Notes: generated by a model from the letters alone, not told the origin. A stretch of DNA of 64,000 nucleotides from Microbacterium telephonicum (GCF_003651225.1 NZ_RCDB01000002.1:682001-746000), one strand, 5' to 3'; shown: positions 20,453 to 30,572, counted from the first letter of the stretch. Made by a program: numbers and translations.

Positions 20453-21665
20453 CGGCGCGCGGGCGGATGGCGAGCGTCATCACCCCGCCCACGATCGAGA
20501 GCACGCCGCCGACGGCGAACATGAGCGCGAACCCTCCGACGGCCGCGACGAGTCCGGCGCCGACGAGCGGGCCGAGGAGCTGACCGAGGCTCGCCGAGAC
20601 GTTGACGAAGCCGAGGTCGCGCGCGTGGTCATCGGGGTGGGGCAGCAGGTCGGTCCCGAGCGCGAGACCGACGGCCATGTAGGCGCCGTAACCGACGCCG
20701 AGCAGCGCGGCGGCGACGAACGCCATCGGGAGCGACGGCACGGCCGCCAGCAGCAGGGCCGCGCCACCCTGCACGATCGCCGCCCACAGCACGATGCCGC
20801 GGCGGCGCCCGGTGCGGTCCGACACCGCGCCGGCGACGATCGACGAGACCACGACGAACACGGTGTAGACGACGATCAGCAGCAGCAGGTCCTCTTCGGC
20901 GGACTGGGCGTCCAGGCCCAGTCCGTAGAGCAGGAAGAACAGCAGCAGCCCCGTGCCGAGCGCGTTGCCGATGTTGACGATGAGCCGGCCCGCCAGCAGC
21001 CACGCGAAGTCGCGGTCACGCAGCGCCGCGAGCCGCTCGCCGAGGCGCCGTGGCGAGCGGGCGCGCTGGGAGGCGGCCTGCTCGGGCGGGTCGGGCAGGA
21101 GCAGGGCCGCCGCGGCGCCGGCGACGACGAGGAATCCGGCGAGCAGCCAGTATCCGGCGGCCACGGAGAGACCGAACACGACGATCGCCCCGACCCCCAG
21201 CACGATGCCGAGCGCCTGCGACGAGGACACGACCGCCGATGCCGTCCCGCGCTGGTCGGTGAGCTGGTCGGCGATGAGTGCGGTGAACGCCGCGGAGGCC
21301 ACGGCCGTGCCGACCGAGACGCCGATCCAGGCGAGACCGACCGCCCACGGTCCCTCCGCGGTGGCGATGCCGACGAGGGAGACCGCCGCCAGCACCGTTC
21401 CGCCCAGCGCCCAGGGGCGACGGCGACCGAACCCGCCGCGGGTGCGGTCGGACAGCCCGCCGGCGACGGGCGCCGCGACGACACCGGCGAGGCCGCCGAC
21501 GGCGAGAATGAGGCCCGACCAGACGACGCCCGACACCCAGCCGTCCGCATCGTCGGGGGTATCGAGCTGCAGCGGGATCAGCAGCTGCAGCGGCGTGAGC
21601 TGCACTGTCCACAGGGCGAGCCAGGCGAGGGTGAACAGGAGGAACCAGCGGAGGCCGACGCGCAT
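20421..21665 (-). CDS. Major facilitator superfamily transporter
   Basis: A 414-aa membrane protein with about 12 hydrophobic segments and the MFS loop motifs 'GGLSDRTRGGFGRRRPW' (after TM2) and 'GAVSDRTGRRRGIV' (after TM8), which repeat the GxxxDRxGRR pattern in both halves. Charged loop composition resembles the GPH-cation or drug-efflux branches, and the substrate cannot be deduced. The ATG at 21665 (MRVGLRWF) is preferred because the longer open frame lacks hydrophobic or conserved sequence. Its tail overlaps the hydrolase by 32 nt, tail to tail. Confidence 0.88.
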   Translation of the reverse strand: MRVGLRWFLLFTLAWLALWTVQLTPLQLLIPLQLDTPDDADGWVSGVVWSGLILAVGGLAGVVAAPVAGGLSDRTRGGFGRRRPWALGGTVLAAVSLVGIATAEGPWAVGLAWIGVSVGTAVASAAFTALIADQLTDQRGTASAVVSSSQALGIVLGVGAIVVFGLSVAAGYWLLAGFLVVAGAAAALLLPDPPEQAASQRARSPRRLGERLAALRDRDFAWLLAGRLIVNIGNALGTGLLLFFLLYGLGLDAQSAEEDLLLLIVVYTVFVVVSSIVAGAVSDRTGRRRGIVLWAAIVQGGAALLLAAVPSLPMAFVAAALLGVGYGAYMAVGLALGTDLLPHPDDHARDLGFVNVSASLGQLLGPLVGAGLVAAVGGFALMFAVGGVLSIVGGVMTLAIRPRAVSADPSPAPA

Positions 21666-21730
21666 GGCATGATCATGCCGCAGCGCGCGGCGACGGCCCG
21701 CGACGTTCGATGCGACGCGCCGGAACCTGG

Positions 21731-21736
21731 TAGACT
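21731..21736 (+). promoter_or_regulatory. -10 box of rpsT promoter
   Basis: TAGACT lies 111 nt upstream of the rpsT start, leaving a leader of about 105 nt. The -35 is weak (TTCGAT with 19-nt spacing is the best candidate). Confidence 0.5.
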
Positions 21737-21847
21737 CACTGTTTGGCTTGCGCGTACGGTTCCCACACCGTGCGACCGCCGGAGGCGCCCCTCTACCGCC
21801 CACCCGGCACATCCAACCGATAACTCCGAACGAAAGATACGTCGAAC

Positions 21848-22108
21848 GTGGCGAACATCAAGTCGCAGATCAAGCGCAACAAGACCAACGAGAAGGCGCG
21901 CGAGCGCAACAAGGCCGTCAAGAGCGAGCTGAAGACCGAGGTGCGTCGCACCCGCGAGGCCATCGCCGCCGGCGACAAGGCCGCCGCCGAGAAGGCCCTC
22001 GCCAAGGCGTCCAAGAAGCTCGACAAGGCCGTGAGCAAGGGCGTCATCCACGAGAACCAGGCCGCGAACCGCAAGTCGTCGATTGCCAAGCAGGTCGCCG
22101 CGCTCTGA
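21848..22108 (+). CDS. rpsT: 30S ribosomal protein S20
   Basis: An 86-aa basic, helical protein that binds 16S rRNA in the small subunit: [20 protein letters not shown] at the start, with Ala/Lys-rich helices throughout. It starts with GTG at 21848, with GAAAGA about 14 nt upstream as a weak ribosome site. The leader of about 105 nt could carry autoregulation, as known for S20 in other bacteria. A strong terminator follows. It converges on holA. The non-ATG start is also typical of rpsT in other species. Confidence 0.96.
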   Translation: MANIKSQIKRNKTNEKARERNKAVKSELKTEVRRTREAIAAGDKAAAEKALAKASKKLDKAVSKGVIHENQAANRKSSIAKQVAAL

Positions 22109-22123
22109 TCCACCGGATCTTCC

Positions 22124-22153
22124 GAAGGCCCGTCCCCTCTGGGGCGGGCCTTC
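22124..22153 (+). terminator. rpsT terminator
   Basis: GAAGGCCCGTCCC (22124-22136) pairs with GGGGCGGGCCTTC (22141-22153) over a 4-nt loop, a 13-bp stem with one G-U pair, 15 nt after the rpsT stop. Only a weak T-tract (GTCGTTTCG) follows. Confidence 0.85.
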
Positions 22154-22191
22154 GTCGTTTCGCCGGGTGGGTCGGCGCGCATGGCGCCGGC

Positions 22192-22315
22192 GCGCATGTC
22201 ACACGAACGGCTGTCCCGAAGGATTCGCACCCGCCATTCGCGTGACACGCCCCGCGCGCATGTCACACGAACGGTCATCCATCCGCGCTGAGACAGACCG
22301 TCCATGTGACATGCC
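22192..22315. repeat. Two tandem long hairpin units between rpsT and holA
   Basis: GCGCATGTCACACGAACGG occurs exactly twice, at 22192-22210 and 22256-22274 (period 64). Each copy is followed by an imperfect inverted partner: CCATTCGCGTGACACGC (22234-22250) and CCGTCCATGTGACATGC (22299-22315 approximately). The mismatches in the first unit become G-U pairs in RNA. Apart from these units and the rpsT terminator, the 304-nt gene-free gap 22109-22412 shows nothing recognisable. Confidence 0.8.
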
Positions 22316-22412
22316 TGGCGGTGAGCACCGGCCCACCTGATCGCCCGTTGCACACGCACATCGGATGCCAGCGGAACCCCATCGCGGGCCCGCCCGAACC
22401 ACGCCGCGGGGG

Positions 22413-23453
22413 TCAGTGGCCGTAGGGGGCGCGGGTGGCGATGACGGTGACGAGGCGCTCCACCGCGAACACGGCATCGCGGGACGCGCCCTTCACCTCG
22501 GCGTCGGCGCGGGCCGCGGCCTGGATCGCCATTCCGAGCGACGTCTCGTTCCAGCCGGAGAGGTCGCGGCGGGCCCGATCGACCTGCCAATCCTTCATCC
22601 CCAGCCGGGCGGCCAGCGCCGCGGCAGGCTCGCGGGAACCGGCCACGCGCGCCATGGTGCGCAGCTTCGACGCGATCGCCGCGACGAGCGGCACCGGATC
22701 CGCACCGCTGGTGAGCGCGTGCCGCAGGGCCACCAGGGCGTCGCCGTAGCGTCCGGCGATCGCGGTGTCGGCGACGGTGAAAGCCGTCGTCTCGACCCGG
22801 CCGCCGTAGTAGCGCTCGACGATCTGCTCGGTGATGTCACCGGGGACGTCGGCGATGAGCTGCTGACAGGCCGCCGCGAGTTCGGTCAGGTCGTCGGTGA
22901 ACGCACCGACGAGCGAACGCAGCGCGGCGGGCGCGATGCGTCGCTGAGCCGCCTGAAACTCCCCCGCCGCGAAGTCGAAGCGGTCGGAGTCACGCTTGAC
23001 CGCAGGGCACGCGATCTCGATTCCGCCGCCGGTACCGGCGCGGATCGCGTCGAGCAGCTTCTTGCCGCGCACGCTGGCGCCGGTGTGGCGCAGCACGACC
23101 GTCGCTCCGTCCTGCGGGGAATCGAGGTAGGCGATCGCCTCGAGGAGGAACGCGTCGCTGCACTTCTCGACGCCGCCGACCCGCACGAGACGCGGCTCGC
23201 CGAACAGGCTCGGCGAGGTCATCGCCAGCAGGGTGCCTGGGGCGTAGTCGTCGGCGCGCAGGTCGCTGACTTCGAGACTCGCGTCCTCGGCGCGCAGGAA
23301 GTCGCGGATGCCGGCGGTCGCACGCTCGGCGCAGACCTCTTCGGGTCCGGACACCAGCACGATCGGCGCCGGCTGCGGGGCGCGCCAGGAGACCTGCGGG
23401 ATCGCCGAGCGCGCGGGCGTGCGGGAAGCCGTGCGGCGCGGGGCGGGGGTCAT
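22413..23453 (-). CDS. holA: DNA polymerase III subunit delta
   Basis: A 346-aa clamp-loader subunit. An AAA+-like N-terminal fold contains 'IVLVSGPEEVCAERA', and 'DLTELAAACQQLIAD' and the all-helical C-terminus carry the delta signature ('LRHALTSGADPVPLVAAIASKLRTM' region). It opens the beta clamp during loading. It lies directly after comEC on the same strand, the usual comEA-comEC-holA order. It lacks a ribosome-binding site. TAGGCT ends 6 nt before the ATG and shares its TAG with the comEC stop codon, so a leaderless promoter is likely. Confidence 0.93.
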   Translation of the reverse strand: MTPAPRRTASRTPARSAIPQVSWRAPQPAPIVLVSGPEEVCAERATAGIRDFLRAEDASLEVSDLRADDYAPGTLLAMTSPSLFGEPRLVRVGGVEKCSDAFLLEAIAYLDSPQDGATVVLRHTGASVRGKKLLDAIRAGTGGGIEIACPAVKRDSDRFDFAAGEFQAAQRRIAPAALRSLVGAFTDDLTELAAACQQLIADVPGDITEQIVERYYGGRVETTAFTVADTAIAGRYGDALVALRHALTSGADPVPLVAAIASKLRTMARVAGSREPAAALAARLGMKDWQVDRARRDLSGWNETSLGMAIQAAARADAEVKGASRDAVFAVERLVTVIATRAPYGH

Positions 23454-23459
23454 GCATCC

Positions 23460-23465
23460 AGCCTA
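23460..23465 (-). promoter_or_regulatory. -10 box of holA, overlapping the comEC stop codon
   Basis: TAGGCT on the minus strand. Its first three bases (23465-23463) are the TAG stop codon of comEC. It ends 6 nt before the holA ATG. Confidence 0.6.
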
Positions 23466-25835
23466 GCCATCGGGTCCGACCTCGTCGGCGCGGGGCCGCC
23501 ACACCTTCAGGGCGTCGTCCTCGAGCCACACCAGCGCATCGCCGCCGCGGTCGGTGCGCGCCGTCACGGCTCCCACCGCGTCGAGGGTCGCGAGGATCGA
23601 GGCCCGCGGATGCCCGTAGTCGTTCTCGCCGACCGTCACGAGTGCGATGCGCGGATGCGTGGCCTGGTACAGGCCGGCGGACTGGTCGGCGCTGCCGTGA
23701 TGGGCGACCTTGACGACGTCGTAGCGCGGTCGCAGCGCACCGCCGGCGGCGAGAAGGCGCTGCGGCTCCTCGGACAGGTCGCCGAGCAGCAGCGTCGCGG
23801 GCACCGCTCCCCCGGCGACGTCGACGACGACACTCGCGTCGTTGCCGGGCGTCGCGCCGCGGCGCGGCCAGAGCACCCGCCAGTGCGCGTCTCCCAGCAT
23901 CCCCGAGGCGCCGGCCACGACCGCGCGGGTGTCTGCGCCCGAGGCGGCGACGCGCGCGAGGAGTTCCGCGTCGGCGGCATCCGCGGGCGGTCCGTGCACC
24001 AGGACGCCGATGCGACCGACGACGGCGTCGATGCCGCCGCGATGATCGAGGTCGAAGTGGGTGAGCACGAGCACGTCGATCCGGTCGACGCCGTAGCGGT
24101 CGAGGCACGCGGCGAGCGGCTCGGGCGCGGGTCCGGTGTCGACGAGCATCACCCGCCCGGCACTGCGCACGAGCACGGCGTCTCCCTGACCGACCTCGCA
24201 CGCGAGGATCGCCCACGACGTCGGCGCGGTGAGGCGTCCGGAGACCACGGCGCCCGGTCCCACCCCCAGCAGAAGCCCGGCGGCCGCGCAGACGAAGACG
24301 ACGGATGCCGTGCGCACCCGCCCCCGCACGGCGATCACCGACACCGCGACGGCGGCGCCGACCACCGCCAGCAGCATCGCGCCCCACGGGCCCTCCGGCC
24401 ACGGCACCACCGCGACGGCGGCGAGGGTCTGCGCGGTGCCCGCGATCCAGGCGGCGGGGAGCCAGGCCAGGCCCGCGAGGCCCGCACCGAGAACCGGGAT
24501 CCCCGCGGTGAGGCACGCCGCGAGTCCCAGCACCGTCGCCGCGGGCGCGGCCGGGCCGGCGAGCAGGTTCGCGAGCACACCCTGCAGCGGCAGCGTCGGC
24601 GCGATGAGCACGATCAACGGCCCACAGGCGAGCTGGGCCGACAGCGGCACCGCGACGACGAGCGCGACCGGCGCCGGCATCCACCGGGCCAGTCCGTCGG
24701 CCAGCGGGCCGGCGAGCAGCAGCAGGGCCGCGGTCGCCGCCGTCGACAGGGCGAAGCCGAGCGACAGGCACAACCACGGATCGAGGAGCAGGATGACCGT
24801 CACCGCCACCGTGAGCAGCGACAGTCCCGCGCCGACGCGCCCCAGCAGCAGTCCCAGCATCGCGATCGCGGCCATCGCGGAGGCGCGGACGACGCTCGGC
24901 TCCGGAGTGACGAGAACGGTGAAGCCGATGAGCGCACCGAGTGCGACCGCGACCCGCACGCCGCGCCGCGCACCGCACAGCGCCGCCGCGGCGAAGGCCA
25001 GGCCCACCACGAGCGCGCAGTTCGCGCCCGACACCGCCGTCAGGTGCGACAGCGAGGACGCCTTCATCTGCGCGTCGAGGTCGACGGAGACGCCCGCGGT
25101 GTCGCCGACCGCGAGGCCCGCGACGAGTCCCGCGCCCGGCTGCGGGAGGCCGTCGACGACGTCGTGGAGCCCACGTCTCAGCGCGGCGGCCGCCGCGAGC
25201 GCCCCGGCGGGAGGGGCGCGAACCGACACCTCGGTCGCGTCCACGACCAGCACGGCCCGTTCGCCCGCGTCGGCGGCGAACGCGGTGCCGCGCAGCTCGA
25301 TGTCCGCCCCGACGTCGAGGCCTGCGGGGACGCGGTCGGCGCGCACCAGGACCGGTCCGGAGACCTCGCGGGGCTGCGTGCCGACGGTCGCCCGTGTCAC
25401 GATCGCATCGAAGCGGATGCCGATCGCTCCCCCCTCCGCTTTGCCGACGACGAGGGCGTCGAAGACGATCGACCTCCCCCCGTCGACCGGCAGCGCCGCG
25501 AGCGCGTCCCGGGCGGGCGCGGCCACTGCGACGTGGACGGCGACGCCTGTCATCGCCGCGCAGGCGACGGCGACGACCGCCAGCACGGGTGCCGCGGCCG
25601 CGACGACGCGCGCCCTCCCCGGACTCGCCCGGCGTGCCACCCCGGCACCCACGAGCCCGCCCCGGCGCGCCGCGAGGCACACGACGACCAGCCCCGCGAC
25701 CGTCATCGCCCCCGCTCCCGCCGCGACGCCACCGGCTGCATCGGGCGCCAGGGTCGCCAGCACCGCCGCGGCCCAGGCGGCCGCGGCGACCGGGACCAGA
25801 CGCAGGTCGCGTCGGCGCACCGACCGCGTGCTCAC
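23463..25835 (-). CDS. comEC: ComEC/Rec2-type DNA uptake channel protein
   Basis: A 790-aa polytopic membrane protein. The order is N-terminal membrane and OB-like region (DUF4131-like, 1 to about 190), Competence domain with multiple TM segments (about 215-500, including 'SHLTAVSGANCALVVGLAF'), and a C-terminal metallo-beta-lactamase domain ('LTHFDLDHRGGIDAV', 'VKVAHHGSADQSAGL'). In competent bacteria it translocates single-stranded DNA and may degrade the other strand. The GTG at 25835 overlaps the comEA stop as GTGA, so translation is coupled. The longer open frame upstream is a shadow of comEA. Whether this organism is naturally competent cannot be judged from this locus. Confidence 0.92.
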   Translation of the reverse strand: MSTRSVRRRDLRLVPVAAAAWAAAVLATLAPDAAGGVAAGAGAMTVAGLVVVCLAARRGGLVGAGVARRASPGRARVVAAAAPVLAVVAVACAAMTGVAVHVAVAAPARDALAALPVDGGRSIVFDALVVGKAEGGAIGIRFDAIVTRATVGTQPREVSGPVLVRADRVPAGLDVGADIELRGTAFAADAGERAVLVVDATEVSVRAPPAGALAAAAALRRGLHDVVDGLPQPGAGLVAGLAVGDTAGVSVDLDAQMKASSLSHLTAVSGANCALVVGLAFAAAALCGARRGVRVAVALGALIGFTVLVTPEPSVVRASAMAAIAMLGLLLGRVGAGLSLLTVAVTVILLLDPWLCLSLGFALSTAATAALLLLAGPLADGLARWMPAPVALVVAVPLSAQLACGPLIVLIAPTLPLQGVLANLLAGPAAPAATVLGLAACLTAGIPVLGAGLAGLAWLPAAWIAGTAQTLAAVAVVPWPEGPWGAMLLAVVGAAVAVSVIAVRGRVRTASVVFVCAAAGLLLGVGPGAVVSGRLTAPTSWAILACEVGQGDAVLVRSAGRVMLVDTGPAPEPLAACLDRYGVDRIDVLVLTHFDLDHRGGIDAVVGRIGVLVHGPPADAADAELLARVAASGADTRAVVAGASGMLGDAHWRVLWPRRGATPGNDASVVVDVAGGAVPATLLLGDLSEEPQRLLAAGGALRPRYDVVKVAHHGSADQSAGLYQATHPRIALVTVGENDYGHPRASILATLDAVGAVTARTDRGGDALVWLEDDALKVWRPRADEVGPDG

Positions 25836-26521
25836 ACACGCACCAGGTCGCGCAGTCCCGCGAGCAGTTTGTCGCCGATCCCGGGCACGGACAGCAGGTC
25901 GTCGACGCTCGTGAACCGGCCGTTGTCCTCGCGCCACTGCAGAATCCGTTCGGCCAGCGCGGGGCCGATGCGCGGCAGCGTCTCCAGCGCGGCCGCATCC
26001 GCCGTGTTGAGGTCGATCTTCCCGCCTGCCGCCGCGCCGGCCCCGCCGGCGGCCGTTCCGGATGCGGGCGGCGGCGCCTCCCCCACACGTGGGACGAGCA
26101 GCTGCTCGCCGTCGTCGAGCGTGCGGGCGAGGTTGATTGCAGCTGCATCCGCGTCGGGCGCGAGTCCGCCGGCGGCGGCAACGCCGTCGACGACGCGCGC
26201 ACCCGCCGCGAGTCGGTACAGCCCGGGCCGCATGACCGCGCCGGCGACGTGGACGTACAGCGTGCCCGCCGACACCTCGATGTCGGCCGACCCGGATGCC
26301 GCTCCGCCCGCAGCGCCCGCGTCCTCCAAACCCTCCGCTCCCGTGCCGGAGCCGGCCTCGTCGCCGCCACCTCCGGCATCCGACCGCTGCACCGACACGG
26401 TCGGCGCCGCGAGTGTCCGCACGACGCCGACGGCCACGGTCACCGCGCTGACGGCGAGCACGAGCACGATCACGGCACCCGCCCCCAGGCGGGTGCGGCG
26501 CCGCCGTCCGTCCGTCTCCAC
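25832..26521 (-). CDS. comEA: ComEA-like DNA-binding protein
   Basis: A 229-aa membrane-anchored protein: one N-terminal TM segment ('LGAGAVIVLVLAVSAVTVAV'), a Gly/Ala-rich spacer, an SLBB domain (about 80-145, 'LYVHVAGAVMRPGLYRLAAG') and a C-terminal tandem helix-hairpin-helix ('IDLNTADAAALETLPRIG', 'SVDDLLSVPGIGDKLLAG'). It binds double-stranded DNA outside the membrane and passes it to ComEC. GTG start at 26521. It overlaps comEC by GTGA. Confidence 0.93.
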   Translation of the reverse strand: METDGRRRRTRLGAGAVIVLVLAVSAVTVAVGVVRTLAAPTVSVQRSDAGGGGDEAGSGTGAEGLEDAGAAGGAASGSADIEVSAGTLYVHVAGAVMRPGLYRLAAGARVVDGVAAAGGLAPDADAAAINLARTLDDGEQLLVPRVGEAPPPASGTAAGGAGAAAGGKIDLNTADAAALETLPRIGPALAERILQWREDNGRFTSVDDLLSVPGIGDKLLAGLRDLVRV

Positions 26522-26561
26522 CCGACGACCCTGGCAGGATGACGCCCACGGCGTCCTCGAC

Positions 26562-26611
26562 CTCGGGCCGGGTGCGGCGATCCGTGGAGGATTCGCCGCA
26601 TCCGGCCCGAG
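26562..26611 (-). terminator. Long hairpin after leuS
   Basis: CTCGGGCCGGGTGCGGCGA (26562-26580) pairs with TCGCCGCATCCGGCCCGAG (26593-26611) along 19 positions with a single G-T wobble and a 12-nt loop. It lies between the leuS stop and comEA. There is no T-tract, so it may terminate by structure alone. Confidence 0.7.
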
Positions 26612-26629
26612 GTGGAGGAAAAGTGCCGG

Positions 26630-29203
26630 TCAGGCGGTCGTGAAGCTCACGACCTTCGGCGCGCGCACGACGGCGCGCACGATCTGCCGGTCCCCGAGCG
26701 AGCGGCGCACCTTCTCGTCGGCGCGGGCGAGCGCCTCGAGCTCATCGGGGGTGATGCGCGCGGGCACGGTGAGGGTGCCGCGCACCTTGCCGTCGATCTG
26801 CACGACCGCGGTGACCGACTCCTCGACGAGGAGCGTCGGGTCGGGCTGCCGCCACGGCACGAGGCCGACGAACGGCTCGTACCCGAGCATCTCCCACATC
26901 TCCTCCGCGGTGTGCGGGGCGAACAGGTCGAGGATCATCGCGACGGCCTCCGCCGCCTCGCGGACGGCGGGGTCGGCCGCACCGGCGCCCGCGTCGATCG
27001 TCTTGCGGGTCGCGTTGACGAGCTCCATGAGGCGCGCCACGACGACGTTGAACTTGGTCTGCTCGACCAGTCCCGGCGCATCGGCGAGGAGGCGGTGGGT
27101 CACGCGGCGCAGCGCCGTGTCACCGTCGGCCCACACGACCTCGGGCGCGCTCGTGACGTCGGCGGCGACCCGCAGGGCGCGGGCGAGGAACTTCTGCGCG
27201 CCCGTGGTGGAGACGTCCTCCCATTCGATGTCGTCTTCGACGGGGCCGGCGAAGGCGATCGCGACGCGCACCGCGTCGGCGCCGGGGTCGACCATGCTCG
27301 CCTCGAACTCGACGAGGTTGCCCTTGCTCTTGGACATCTTCGAGCCGCCCAGCAGCACCATGCCCTGGTTGATGAGGTTCGAGAACGGCTCGGTGAAGTC
27401 GATCTCGCCGAGGTCGAACAGCACCTTCGTGATGAAGCGCGCGTACAGCAGGTGCAGGATAGCATGCTCGACGCCGCCGATATACGAGTCGACGGGCGCC
27501 CAGCGGTCTGCCTCGGCGCGCGGGAACGCCTCGGTGGCGTCGTGCGGTGCGAGGAAGCGCAGGAAGTACCACGAGCTGTCGACGAAGGTGTCCATCGTGT
27601 CGGGGTCGCGCAGCGCCGGCTCGCCGGTTTCGGGGTCGACGGTGCGCATCCAGTCGGTCGCACCGCCGAGCGGCGACGTACCCTTCGGCGCGAGGTCGAG
27701 GCCCTTCGCGTCGGGCAGCGTCAGCGGGAGCTGGTCGGCGGGGACGGGAACGATGCGCCCGTCCTCGGTGTGGATCATGGGGATCGGCGTGCCCCAGAAG
27801 CGCTGACGGGAGATGAGCCAGTCGCGCAGGCGGTAGGTCTTCGCCGCCCGTCCGGTGCCGGACGCCGTGAGCTCCTCGATCGCGCGGGCGATCGCGTTGC
27901 GCTTGCTGAGGCCGTCGAGCGAACCGGAGTTGACCATGCGTCCGTCGCCCGACAGGGCGACGCCCGTCGTGGCGGGGTCGAGCTCGTCGAGCTGCGGGTT
28001 GCCCGGATCGATCGGCACCCCCTGCTCGTCGACCTCGATGACCGGGATGGCGCCGGTGACGGGGGCCGTCGTGTCGACGACGACCTTGACCGGCAGGGCG
28101 AAGGCGCGGGCGAAGTCGAGGTCGCGCTGGTCGTGGGCGGGCACGGCCATGACGGCGCCGTGGCCGTAGTCGGCGAGCACGTAGTCCGCGGCCCACACCG
28201 GCAGGCGGTCGCCGTTGATGGGGTTGACGGCGTAGCGCTCGAGGAAGACGCCGGTCTTCGGCCGGTCGGTGGTCTGCCGGTCGATCTCGCTCGTCTTCTG
28301 CACCTGCTCCAGGTAGTCCTGGAACCGCATCCGCACCTCGGCCGACGCGCCGGCGGCCAGTTCCGCCGCCAGGTCGGAGTCGGGGGCGACGACCATGAAG
28401 GTCGCGCCGTGCAGCGTGTCGGGACGGGTCGTGAAGACCGTCACCTTGCCGTCACGACCCTCGATCTCGAAGTCGACGTCGGCGCCGATCGACCGTCCGA
28501 TCCAGTTGCGCTGCATCTGCAGCACCTTGTGCGGCCAGAAGCCCTCGAGCTGGTTCAGGTCGTCGAGCAGGCGGTCGGCGTAGTCGGTGATCTTGAAGTA
28601 CCACTGGGTGAGCTTCTTCTTGACGACTTCGGCGCCGCAGCGCTCGCAGCGGCCGTCGACGACCTGCTCGTTCGCGAGCACGGTCTGGTCGTTGGGGCAC
28701 CAGTTGACCGGGCTCTCCTTGCGGTACGCCAGGTCCCGTTCGAACAGCTTCTGGAACAGCCACTGGTTCCAGCGGTAGTACTCCGGGTCGCTCGTGTGCA
28801 GGATGCGGGACCAGTCGTACGAGGAGCCGTACTGACGGAAGCTCTTCTTGTGCTGCGCGATGTTCGCGTAGGTCCACTCGCGCGGGTCGGCGCCGCGCTG
28901 GATGGCGGCGTTCTCGGCGGGGAGGCCGAACGAGTCCCAGCCGATCGGGTTGAGCACGTTGTAGCCGCGGTGGCGCCAGAAGCGGGCGACGATGTCGACG
29001 TACGCGTAGCTCTCGGCGTGGCCCATGTGCAGGTCGCCCGACGGGTACGGGAACATGCCGAGCACGTATTTGCGGGGGCGTGTGTCCTCGGCGCCGCCGG
29101 CGCGGAACGGGTCGGCGGCCTCCCAGCGCTCCTGCCACTTCTGCTGGATCGCGTAGGTATCGAAGGTGCCGCGCGCGGGCGCGTCGTCGACGGGAGTGCT
29201 CAT
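26630..29203 (-). CDS. leuS: Leucyl-tRNA synthetase
   Basis: An 857-aa class I synthetase charging tRNA-Leu. The nucleotide-binding motif appears as HMGH ('[16 protein letters not shown]'), the usual LeuS variant of HIGH. A CP1 editing domain is inserted in the middle, and KMSKS appears intact ('[11 protein letters not shown]'). The anticodon-binding domain is C-terminal. No T-box or leader peptide is seen upstream. It is monocistronic, with a strong hairpin after it. It faces the pabB gene on the same strand, 79 nt away. Confidence 0.98.
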   Translation of the reverse strand: MSTPVDDAPARGTFDTYAIQQKWQERWEAADPFRAGGAEDTRPRKYVLGMFPYPSGDLHMGHAESYAYVDIVARFWRHRGYNVLNPIGWDSFGLPAENAAIQRGADPREWTYANIAQHKKSFRQYGSSYDWSRILHTSDPEYYRWNQWLFQKLFERDLAYRKESPVNWCPNDQTVLANEQVVDGRCERCGAEVVKKKLTQWYFKITDYADRLLDDLNQLEGFWPHKVLQMQRNWIGRSIGADVDFEIEGRDGKVTVFTTRPDTLHGATFMVVAPDSDLAAELAAGASAEVRMRFQDYLEQVQKTSEIDRQTTDRPKTGVFLERYAVNPINGDRLPVWAADYVLADYGHGAVMAVPAHDQRDLDFARAFALPVKVVVDTTAPVTGAIPVIEVDEQGVPIDPGNPQLDELDPATTGVALSGDGRMVNSGSLDGLSKRNAIARAIEELTASGTGRAAKTYRLRDWLISRQRFWGTPIPMIHTEDGRIVPVPADQLPLTLPDAKGLDLAPKGTSPLGGATDWMRTVDPETGEPALRDPDTMDTFVDSSWYFLRFLAPHDATEAFPRAEADRWAPVDSYIGGVEHAILHLLYARFITKVLFDLGEIDFTEPFSNLINQGMVLLGGSKMSKSKGNLVEFEASMVDPGADAVRVAIAFAGPVEDDIEWEDVSTTGAQKFLARALRVAADVTSAPEVVWADGDTALRRVTHRLLADAPGLVEQTKFNVVVARLMELVNATRKTIDAGAGAADPAVREAAEAVAMILDLFAPHTAEEMWEMLGYEPFVGLVPWRQPDPTLLVEESVTAVVQIDGKVRGTLTVPARITPDELEALARADEKVRRSLGDRQIVRAVVRAPKVVSFTTA

Positions 29204-29282
29204 GGAGAGGTGGAACCAATCGTGCGGAAAGTCGGGGGACGCGCGCGGGCGCGTGTCTTTCCAGACTACCGGACCGGCCTCC

Positions 29283-30572
29283 TCACCAGCCGGGCGGCAG
29301 CCGCGCCCCGACCGCCGCGAGCGGACGGGCCGCTTTGAGGGCGACTTCGGCGACTTCGGCGGCAGCCTCGGAGCGCCAGGTGATCCCTCCCCCGGCGCCG
29401 ACGTAGGCGCCTCCCGGGTGGGTGACGATCGAGCGGATCACCATCGCGAGGTCGGCGGCCCCGTCGTCCCCGATCCAGCCGAAGCAGCCGGCGAACAGTC
29501 CGCGCGGGGCGTTCTCGAGCTCGTGCAGGATCGTCATCGCCGACAGTTTCGGCGCTCCCGTCATGCTCCCCGCCGGGAAGGCCGCGTCGAGCACGTCGCC
29601 GATGCGGATGCCGGGGCTGAGGCGCCCGGCCACGGTGCTGACGAGCTGGTGCACGGCGGGGTAGCTCTCGACCTCGAGCAGACGCTCCGCGGTGACGGTG
29701 CCGGGGCGGCACACGCGCTGCAGGTCGTTGCGCATGAGGTCGACGATCATCACGTTCTCGGCCTGCTCTTTGACGCTCTCGCGCAGCTCGCGCGCGAGCC
29801 CGGCATCCGAGGCGGCATCCGTCCCGCGGGGGCGCGTGCCCTTGATCGGGCGGGTGCGCACGGTGCCGCCGCCGATCTCGAGGAAGCGTTCGGGGGTCGA
29901 CGAGGCGAGCGCCCGCTCGCCGAGCCGCAGGAATCCGCCGTGGTGGGACGGTGACTGCGCCCGCAGGCGCAGGTAGGCCGCGAACGCGTCGACCGCCCCG
30001 GCGACCTCGAACCGTGTCGTGAGGCACAGCTGATAGGCGTCGCCCTCGCGGATGGCGTCGCGGCACCTCTCGATGAGCGCGGCGTAGTGCGGTGCGGAAT
30101 CCCGCGCGACCGCGGTGGTCGGGGCGGGATCCGGCGCGAGCGGCGATGCGCCGCACCAGGATGAGGCCTCGGCGGCGAACGCGTCGATCTCGGATGCCGG
30201 CGCGACCGCCCATTGTCGGCGTCGGGCGTGGTCGATGGCGACGAACCGATCCACGCGCATGCCGGCATCCGCGCCTGCACCGTCGCCCTGCCAGGGCGCC
30301 CCGGCGCGGCCGGCGGCGGCGTCGTACGAGAGCCAGCCGATCCAGCCGCCGGCGAAGGGGCCCCACTCGCGCACTGCGGGCGTCTCGGCGCACGCGAGAT
30401 CGCGCGGGACGACCGCTCCGGCCTCCCCGGTGCCGAGCCAGCTCCAGCCGTCCCGGGCGTCCGGTCCCGCGTCGAGCCAGAACGCGGCCGGGGCCGAGGC
30501 GGTGCCCGCGGCGAAGCGCTCGGCGGGGTCGACCCAGCGCGTCAGCGCGCGCGCGGCGAGGGGTTCGGGCAC
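29283..30572 (-). CDS. pabB: Aminodeoxychorismate synthase component I-like (PabB)
   Basis: A 429-aa chorismate-binding enzyme. The catalytic region contains PIKGTRPRG with Lys at 244. A Lys here is typical of PabB, which forms a covalent intermediate, whereas anthranilate synthase has Ala. So the likely product is 4-amino-4-deoxychorismate for folate synthesis. No pabA or pabC gene is adjacent. The GTG at 30572 has no usable ribosome-binding site. TAGCCT lies 6 nt upstream, so it is probably leaderless and divergent from dedA. Alternative annotation: anthranilate synthase component I family. Confidence 0.85.
   Translation of the reverse strand: MPEPLAARALTRWVDPAERFAAGTASAPAAFWLDAGPDARDGWSWLGTGEAGAVVPRDLACAETPAVREWGPFAGGWIGWLSYDAAAGRAGAPWQGDGAGADAGMRVDRFVAIDHARRRQWAVAPASEIDAFAAEASSWCGASPLAPDPAPTTAVARDSAPHYAALIERCRDAIREGDAYQLCLTTRFEVAGAVDAFAAYLRLRAQSPSHHGGFLRLGERALASSTPERFLEIGGGTVRTRPIKGTRPRGTDAASDAGLARELRESVKEQAENVMIVDLMRNDLQRVCRPGTVTAERLLEVESYPAVHQLVSTVAGRLSPGIRIGDVLDAAFPAGSMTGAPKLSAMTILHELENAPRGLFAGCFGWIGDDGAADLAMVIRSIVTHPGGAYVGAGGGITWRSEAAAEVAEVALKAARPLAAVGARLPPGW

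Noticed and set aside
22365..27806. Plus-strand open frame of over 1800 codons
   Set aside because: It runs opposite holA, comEC, comEA and part of leuS, and its protein is Arg/Pro/Ala/Gly/His-rich with no domain; it is a shadow of high-GC coding sequence.
29204..29282. T-box or leader peptide before leuS
   Set aside because: The 79 nt upstream of leuS contain no T-box consensus and no Leu-rich short frame.
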